Assembly (NCBI GenBank): GCA_029288515.1 | Contig: JARIHB010000176.1 | Coordinates: 1 to 18,123 of the forward strand | Direction: 5' to 3' | Source of the DNA: Candidatus Saccharimonadota bacterium | GTDB lineage: Bacteria > Patescibacteriota > Saccharimonadia > Saccharimonadales > UBA4665 | DNA length: 18,123 nt | In this document: positions 14,771 through 18,123 of the stretch, piece after piece | How the letters are laid out: each line of letters begins with the position of its first letter | How positions within the stretch are numbered: the first letter of the stretch is position 1 | Made by a program: the position numbers and the translations under genes | Notes under the pieces: generated by a model | What the model saw: only the letters and a program-made list of their open reading frames with translations | The model's database searches: none | Told to the model about the DNA's origin: nothing

Positions 14771-15238
14771 TTATTGGTTAATAGTTATGCGTACGGTCGA
14801 ACCGCAGGCTGCGTTTACTGCTGCGTCGCCTAACGGTGTCGTCAACGAAACGCTGCTTATCTCACTACCGGTATACCCAAGCTTGTAGACGCCTTCAAGC
14901 CCAAAAACGGCGTCTGAATTGCGGTCTGCCAGATCAGTGCGGTCACCGCCATACAGACTGTCGGCCTGATGGGTTGGATCGTATAGCTTTACATGGCGAT
15001 CGCCCGGAAGAACAAGGTATGATACCCGGTTAATACCGCCCGTGATACTTCCGGTTTGGTCGTAGGTAAGGTTTTCGAAGTGCGTGCCCCGGCCGCACAC
15101 GACTGTTCTTTCTGTATGATGGTTTGCCTCGTTAGGGTCATCGTTTCGCTTAAAAGCTATACCAGCGCCGACCACTGTTGCTAGTGCGGCGGCAGTGGCG
15201 CCTGCCACAACTCGGCGTTTTGTTATGAACTCGCTCAT
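14771..15238 (-). CDS. Secreted or membrane-anchored protein of unknown function, 155 aa
   Basis: I chose ATG 15238 because GAGGAG lies 6 nt upstream; the longer frame to 15295 has no ribosome site and would cross the promoter. The protein begins MSEFITKRRVVAGATAAALA, a basic Lys-Arg-Arg segment followed by a hydrophobic Ala/Val/Gly helix (about 9-29). That is a signal peptide or anchor; the paired Arg make a Tat signal possible but it lacks the full motif. The outside part (about 30-155) is rich in Gly, Asp and Thr, contains two cysteines (VVCGRG and NAACGST) that could form a disulfide, and ends in beta-like STVRITINQ. I do not recognise the family. A hairpin follows the gene. Confidence 0.72.
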   Translation of the reverse strand: MSEFITKRRVVAGATAAALATVVGAGIAFKRNDDPNEANHHTERTVVCGRGTHFENLTYDQTGSITGGINRVSYLVLPGDRHVKLYDPTHQADSLYGGDRTDLADRNSDAVFGLEGVYKLGYTGSEISSVSLTTPLGDAAVNAACGSTVRITINQ

Positions 15239-15266
15239 TACATCTCCTCGAAAATTATTCTGCAAA

Positions 15267-15295
15267 ATAATAGTATAAATACTTTGTATATGCAA
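15267..15295 (-). promoter_or_regulatory. Promoter of the secreted-protein gene
   Basis: On the minus strand, TTGCAT (15295-15290), 17-nt spacer, TATTAT (15272-15267). It predicts a leader of about 20 nt that carries the GAGGAG site. It overlaps the -35 of the divergent DUF1003 promoter. Confidence 0.6.
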
Positions 15296-15312
15296 CTATC
15301 CGGTACTATAAA
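15284..15312 (+). promoter_or_regulatory. Promoter of the DUF1003 gene
   Basis: TTGTAT (15284-15289), 17-nt spacer, TATAAA (15307-15312), then AAGGAGG (15322-15328) 4 nt before ATG 15333. The site interleaves with the opposite-strand promoter. Confidence 0.6.
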
Positions 15313-15332
15313 GGTATATAAAAGGAGGCCTT

Positions 15333-15797
15333 ATGGCACGTCGTGATCCTCGTTCAGAAATAGCTCGCTTACGGACAGCTGGCGATAAAGTTGCGGATAA
15401 AATAACCGCCTTTGCCGGCTCACTGACATTCGTACTGTTGCATGTAGCGTGGTTCGGCTTTTGGATATTGGCCAGTACGGGCGTGTTTGGCGAGCATATT
15501 AGATTCGACCCATTTCCTTTTGGGCTGCTAACACTTGTGGTGTCGCTGGAAGCTATTTTTTTATCGACGTTTGTGATGATCTCGCAAAACCGTCAGTCTG
15601 ATATGGCCGAGATCCGTTCCCGCTTGGACTACGAAACAGACTCTCAATCCGAAAAAGAGATAAGTATTGTGATGGAAACCCTGGAACGTATCGCCGCCAA
15701 ACAAAATGTGCGCATCGACGACCTTATGCAGAAAATGAAAGAGTTGCACGGCACAGAAGGTTCACAGACGGCCGCATCACGTACCGAACGCCAGTAA
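15333..15797 (+). CDS. DUF1003 membrane protein
   Basis: This 154-aa protein matches DUF1003. After a short basic N-terminus comes FAGSLTFVLLHVAWFGFWI (about 28-46, first helix), FDPFPFGLLTLVVSLEAIFLSTF (about 59-81, second helix), then MISQNRQ and a charged cytoplasmic helix to the end. These are the family's invariant segments. The function of DUF1003 is unknown; it is widespread in bacteria as a two-helix inner-membrane protein. The ribosome site AAGGAGG is strong. The last 21 bases overlap the 3' end of the convergent membrane-protein gene. Confidence 0.93.
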   Translation: MARRDPRSEIARLRTAGDKVADKITAFAGSLTFVLLHVAWFGFWILASTGVFGEHIRFDPFPFGLLTLVVSLEAIFLSTFVMISQNRQSDMAEIRSRLDYETDSQSEKEISIVMETLERIAAKQNVRIDDLMQKMKELHGTEGSQTAASRTERQ

Positions 15798-16382
15798 GCA
15801 GGCGAGTGCTGCACACATGCAGGCAAAGAAACGGGGGTCACTCTCAAACCGTCTGAATGCCGCTGCGATAATATATCCCGCCCCCAGATAGAAGGGCAGT
15901 GTTTGCAGCGATGTAAGATGCCAGAGGTCGTTCGGAAAATAGTAATATATGTAGTTATTGAAGCTCAGCTTGTAGCTGATGTTTACCAATGCCTCGATTA
16001 CTACCGCTTCAATGCTGAAGAGGAGGGCTATACGGTGTATGGACCGTGGCCGGGACTTAGCCAGTGTTCCATGCAGCAGATATAAGTGAAAGCCGTACAC
16101 ACCCCACAGGAATAATGCATAGCGAGACGTGTAACTGTGGTGTATTGGCAAGATGGTATACGCCCACAACGGTTTACTAAATAGCGCATGATACAAGGTG
16201 CCGACGGTTACTTCTCCTGCCAAGCCTATTAAAGCCATTGCCGCGGCATGCATAAACGCTTGCGCCGGCGAAATACGTTTAATCTCGCGAGCAATCAGAC
16301 AATTTACCGCGTATATACCTACCGCCCACGCAAGTGCGAAGATTAGGAGCTGCATGTAGGGCGGCGCATGTGTATGCATCAT
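15777..16382 (-). CDS. Integral membrane protein of unknown function, about six helices
   Basis: This 201-aa hydrophobic protein has about six membrane helices (roughly 8-27, 40-62, 88-106, 117-136, 154-173, 183-199). Aromatic and His residues cluster between helices (GTLYHALF, ILPIHHSYTSRY, FNNYIYYYFPNDLWHL). Two ATG codons in tandem (16382 and 16379) can serve as start; there is no ribosome site, and TATAGT (16401-16396) lies 13 nt upstream. It comes 22 nt after the NUDIX gene on the same strand, so it could also be the last gene of that operon. I do not recognise the family. The stop lies inside the 3' end of the DUF1003 gene on the other strand. Confidence 0.72.
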   Translation of the reverse strand: MMHTHAPPYMQLLIFALAWAVGIYAVNCLIAREIKRISPAQAFMHAAAMALIGLAGEVTVGTLYHALFSKPLWAYTILPIHHSYTSRYALFLWGVYGFHLYLLHGTLAKSRPRSIHRIALLFSIEAVVIEALVNISYKLSFNNYIYYYFPNDLWHLTSLQTLPFYLGAGYIIAAAFRRFESDPRFFACMCAALACLLAFGT

Positions 16383-16404
16383 ATGTTATGGCTTTACTAT
16401 ATGC

Positions 16405-16944
16405 CTAGGCAGCAAAGGCTGCTACGTCTACTTGTTCGTACTCTTCAAGGCAGCGATTGAGCACATAGAGTGCTATGGCGCGTACGTTGTCGGGTATTTC
16501 GTTATCGGGGGCTCTCTCAAGTTCGCTGGCGGTGAACATGTGCATGATGTCCGATTCGCCCTCGGCAATCGGATTCGCAGGCGCTTCATGGGTAACGAAG
16601 GCGAACGATGTGTCGGTATGAAAATGATCTTCGTGGCCAAAACGGTGTGTTTGCAATGCGAGCGGCTGTGGATGAAACACGGCGTCGTTGGCCGTCGTTG
16701 GCGGCCGCAAAACGGGCTGTAAAAGCTGCAGCTGGCTCATGGCGTAGCCGGATTCTTCAAGGACTTCATGATGCACGGTCTGCCACGGATTTTCATCCAG
16801 TTCAACATGACCCCCGAATTGCAGCCATAGATTAGTTTTTTTATGGCGGTGGAGCATGACAGCCGGTTCGGGAGTGTCCAAGCGTACGATAAATGCGCTG
16901 GCTGTAAAATCGTGCTCGCCGGGCTTAGTGTGTATGTGTGGCAT
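16405..16944 (-). CDS. NUDIX hydrolase
   Basis: This 179-aa protein has one NUDIX box at residues 45-67, reading G, five residues, Glu51, seven residues, then HEVLEESGY. The catalytic glutamates Glu60, Glu63 and Glu64 are present; the usual Arg before Glu60 is His59. The domain begins with FTASAFIVRLD and NLWLQFGGHVE, typical of MutT-like and ADP-ribose/nucleoside-diphosphate hydrolases in the cytoplasm. The region after the box is His-rich (RFGHEDHFHTD, about 101-111). The substrate cannot be told. ATG 16944 follows the upstream stop with no gap and has GGAGGT 5 nt before it, so the two genes form an operon. Confidence 0.9.
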   Translation of the reverse strand: MPHIHTKPGEHDFTASAFIVRLDTPEPAVMLHRHKKTNLWLQFGGHVELDENPWQTVHHEVLEESGYAMSQLQLLQPVLRPPTTANDAVFHPQPLALQTHRFGHEDHFHTDTSFAFVTHEAPANPIAEGESDIMHMFTASELERAPDNEIPDNVRAIALYVLNRCLEEYEQVDVAAFAA

Positions 16945-17511
16945 TTATGACCTCCCGGAGCGGGCTACCGTTTTTAATAACGACCGGTATGACTTTTCAA
17001 GGTGTTTTTGTATAGCATTCCAGTTGGGTTCGGTCTTTTCTGTATGGGCGGCAGTATCGCGTAACTCCATGGCTTTGGCTCGCTCTTGAGCGTAGGCCTT
17101 GAGCTTTGAAGCGGGCAACGAGTAGAGTGCCGCCACGTTACTGGCCAGAGCTTCCGGTAGTGAGCCACGCGAAGGATAGCGGTGTATGACCCACCATTCA
17201 AGTTCAGTTTTGGCGGCGAGCATGCTATCAAATTTTTCGGCTGCGTGTTTTTGCAATAAGCCGTAGTACCTCATTAGGTATTGCTCAGTGCGTTGCATAT
17301 CGCCTGTCTTTCTGAAGTGCCGTGCGGCTTGCATCGAATAATATCCAAGCCCCCATGCCGTAAACGTGCCAACCTTAAATTGTTCCTTAAACAATGCAAC
17401 CAGCAGCTCCAGAAGCATGAAAAAGTCGTGCCGGTAGTACGCTTTCCACATCTGCGCTTCCAGACTGGCGACGCGTGCCGGTCCAAAATCTCTTAAAGAA
17501 TGTCTTCCCAT
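16945..17511 (-). CDS. Helical protein of unknown function, 188 aa
   Basis: This protein is soluble-looking and nearly all helical. Its N-terminal segment PARVASLEAQMWKAYYRHD followed by LELLVALFKEQF resembles a conserved bacterial family of unknown role that I recall only in outline ('MW-x-AYY' then a helix ending EQF). Later segments are AWGLGYYSMQAARHF and a charged C-terminal helix with many Lys and Arg. No catalytic motif is evident. Its end abuts the NUDIX start, which points to a shared task. The promoter TGCTATAGT ends 6 nt before ATG 17511 with no ribosome site, so it is probably leaderless. The C-terminus contains the ribosome site of the next gene. Confidence 0.78.
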   Translation of the reverse strand: MGRHSLRDFGPARVASLEAQMWKAYYRHDFFMLLELLVALFKEQFKVGTFTAWGLGYYSMQAARHFRKTGDMQRTEQYLMRYYGLLQKHAAEKFDSMLAAKTELEWWVIHRYPSRGSLPEALASNVAALYSLPASKLKAYAQERAKAMELRDTAAHTEKTEPNWNAIQKHLEKSYRSLLKTVARSGRS

Positions 17512-17517
17512 TGCTTA

Positions 17518-17526
17518 ACTATAGCA
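17518..17526 (-). promoter_or_regulatory. Extended -10 promoter of the helical protein / NUDIX operon
   Basis: On the minus strand, TGCTATAGT (17526-17518) ends 6 nt before ATG 17511. No -35 is clear; it sits just beyond the terminator of the small RNA, and transcription would begin at the start codon. Confidence 0.6.
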
Positions 17527-17531
17527 AATAA

Positions 17532-17556
17532 AAGAACTCCTTTGAGAGGAGCTCTT
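17532..17556 (-). terminator. Rho-independent terminator of the candidate small RNA
   Basis: On the minus strand, AAGAGCTCCT (17556-17547) pairs with AGGAGTTCTT (17541-17532; one G-U pair) around a 5-nt loop, followed by TTATTT. Confidence 0.75.
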
Positions 17557-17607
17557 GAATATAATCATCACGGGCTGCACCGTAGCGCACTGGACGACGG
17601 GCAGAAT

Positions 17608-17645
17608 CTTGCGCTAAGCAAGCTCTAAAAGCCGCTTAGCGCAAG
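17608..17645. repeat. Perfect 12-bp inverted repeat
   Basis: CTTGCGCTAAGC (17608-17619) and GCTTAGCGCAAG (17634-17645) are exact reverse complements separated by 14 nt. No T run follows on either strand, so it is not a terminator by itself. It forms the central stem of the candidate small RNA. Confidence 0.9.
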
Positions 17646-17711
17646 TGAGGTATTTAGCAGTCGCCGCCCATATTCATCCTCCGTCTTAGGTTGACGGTTG
17701 CAACCACTAGC

Positions 17712-17740
17712 AGTATGAACTACCTATAAAAAACTGTCAA
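17712..17740 (-). promoter_or_regulatory. Promoter of the candidate small RNA
   Basis: On the minus strand, a consensus TTGACA (17740-17735), 17-nt spacer, CATACT (17717-17712). It is the best -35 in the window and there is no protein gene directly downstream of it. Confidence 0.7.
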
Positions 17741-17760
17741 TTATTACCGACACTAACATG

Positions 17761-18123
17761 TTATATTTCTTTTTTATTACTCCAAGCGATATAAAATAAT
17801 TGTCTTAACGCAGCGACAATATCTTTATTCTCAATAATAATGCCCGTCCATTCTTTAGCATATGAAAGCAATATAGCTTTATCTTCATAGAGTGTAATAT
17901 CGGCAGGTATGGGCGCCGACAGTTTGATAGCCTCTCTTAGCATACCGGGGTCGCTGGGGTATGTATTTGTCTTAGACGAATAAAACTGTTTGCTCGACAT
18001 TTTTTTATTGAGCCGTATCTCCGGATTTGTTTTAAGCCGATCTGGGTAGACCTTAAGTGTCTCGTCGCGGTTGGTCATGCCAAGGATTTCAGTACCGGAT
18101 TGTGCTTTGCGTACGGCATACGC
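17761..18123 (-). CDS. TrmB-like transcriptional regulator, C-terminal part (5' end outside window)
   Basis: The frame is open to the window edge; the 120 residues visible begin AYAVRKAQSGTEILGM and end NKKEI at TAA 17763-17761. The C-terminal segment, with 'PADITLYEDKAILLSYAKEWTGIIIENKDI' (split as ITLYEDKAILLSY and GIIIENKDI) and then LRQLFYIAW, has the pattern of the effector domain that follows the winged helix in TrmB-type regulators of CPR genomes. The DNA-binding part is missing from the window, so this rests on the C-terminal pattern only. An internal Met (18078) is not the start because the frame runs on upstream without a ribosome site. The base composition is more AT-rich than that of its neighbours. 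What it regulates is unknown. Confidence 0.6.
   Translation of the reverse strand, partial: AYAVRKAQSGTEILGMTNRDETLKVYPDRLKTNPEIRLNKKMSSKQFYSSKTNTYPSDPGMLREAIKLSAPIPADITLYEDKAILLSYAKEWTGIIIENKDIVAALRQLFYIAWSNKKEI

Larger units (their letters stand above)
17531..17705 (-). ncRNA. Candidate small RNA of about 175 nt
   Basis: A self-contained transcription unit lies between the TrmB-like gene and the helical-protein gene. It has a promoter at 17740-17712 and a terminator at 17556-17531. Its structure, 5' to 3', is: a self-complementary GGTTGCAACC, a CCGTC/GACGG hairpin, a GGAGG (17682-17678) with a 5-codon frame behind it, a perfect 12-bp stem (17645-17634 with 17619-17608) around a 14-nt loop, a Gly/Cys-less GC-rich segment, and the terminator. 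It shows none of the signature segments of SRP RNA, RNase P RNA or tmRNA that I know. It may be a regulatory RNA or a 6S-like RNA. The family is unidentified. Confidence 0.5.

Noticed and set aside
17531..17705. SRP RNA, RNase P RNA or tmRNA as identity of the small RNA.
   Set aside because: No GGAAGG-type SRP loop, no RNase P core segment, and far too short with no Ala-tRNA-like ends for tmRNA.
17691..17719. Plus-strand promoter TTGACG-N17-TATGAA opposite the candidate small RNA.
   Set aside because: No gene on the plus strand follows it, the -10 is poor, and the minus-strand promoter and terminator form a coherent unit.
1..18123. Recoded TGA (Gly) as in Gracilibacteria/Absconditabacteria.
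   Set aside because: TGA is used as stop in well-supported genes, including the ATGA overlaps at 2351 and 10435.

Overview
The window looks like a piece of a reduced-genome Patescibacteria/CPR chromosome, most likely Saccharibacteria (TM7). The evidence is gene content: a membrane-anchored, ClpC-derived AAA+ protein coupled to a small membrane protein of a kind I associate with CPR genomes, a TrmB-like regulator, DUF1003 and DUF4430 proteins, and gram-positive-style RNase Y and YmdB. TGA works as an ordinary stop (ATGA overlaps at 2351 and 10435), so the recoded Gracilibacteria/Absconditabacteria are unlikely. The phylum call is inference from memory, not a database match.

Layout. 1-3169 (+): the 3' end of rny (RNase Y), an unknown 210-aa protein, two HAD-family phosphatases and a YmdB-type phosphodiesterase. 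3260-6766 (+): a membrane-tethered ABC-type solute-binding protein followed by a large hybrid-free sensor histidine kinase, with no transporter or response regulator nearby. 6839-8144: two tRNA-Pro genes (UGG and CGG), each with its own terminator, bracketing two convergent small membrane/surface genes. 8256-10035 (+): a short-chain polyprenyl diphosphate synthase and a polyprenol/phytol kinase-like membrane protein. 10061-12843 (+): a small membrane protein translationally coupled to a Clp-like AAA+ protein that lacks the usual pore-loop residues. 12853-14688 (-): a TPC-type P1B metal ATPase. 14771-15797: a secreted unknown protein (-) and a DUF1003 membrane protein (+) sharing a compact divergent promoter region. 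15777-17511 (-): an unknown helical protein, a NUDIX hydrolase and a membrane protein. 17531-17705 (-): a likely small non-coding RNA with its own promoter, a long hairpin and a terminator. 17761-end (-): the 3' part of a TrmB-like regulator.

Functional themes are RNA turnover and signalling (RNase Y, YmdB), sensing (solute-binding protein plus kinase), isoprenoid handling (prenyl synthase plus prenol kinase), membrane protein quality control or remodelling (Clp-like protein) and metal export.

Two features recur. Several genes have a -10 box (often extended, TGnTATAnT) ending only 6-9 nt before the start codon with no Shine-Dalgarno, which points to leaderless transcription; others have good Shine-Dalgarno sites. 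Three convergent gene pairs abut or overlap with no room for a terminator. No transposase, CRISPR array or integrase is visible. No gene-free stretch exceeds 300 bases; the longest, 17512-17760, holds the candidate small RNA.
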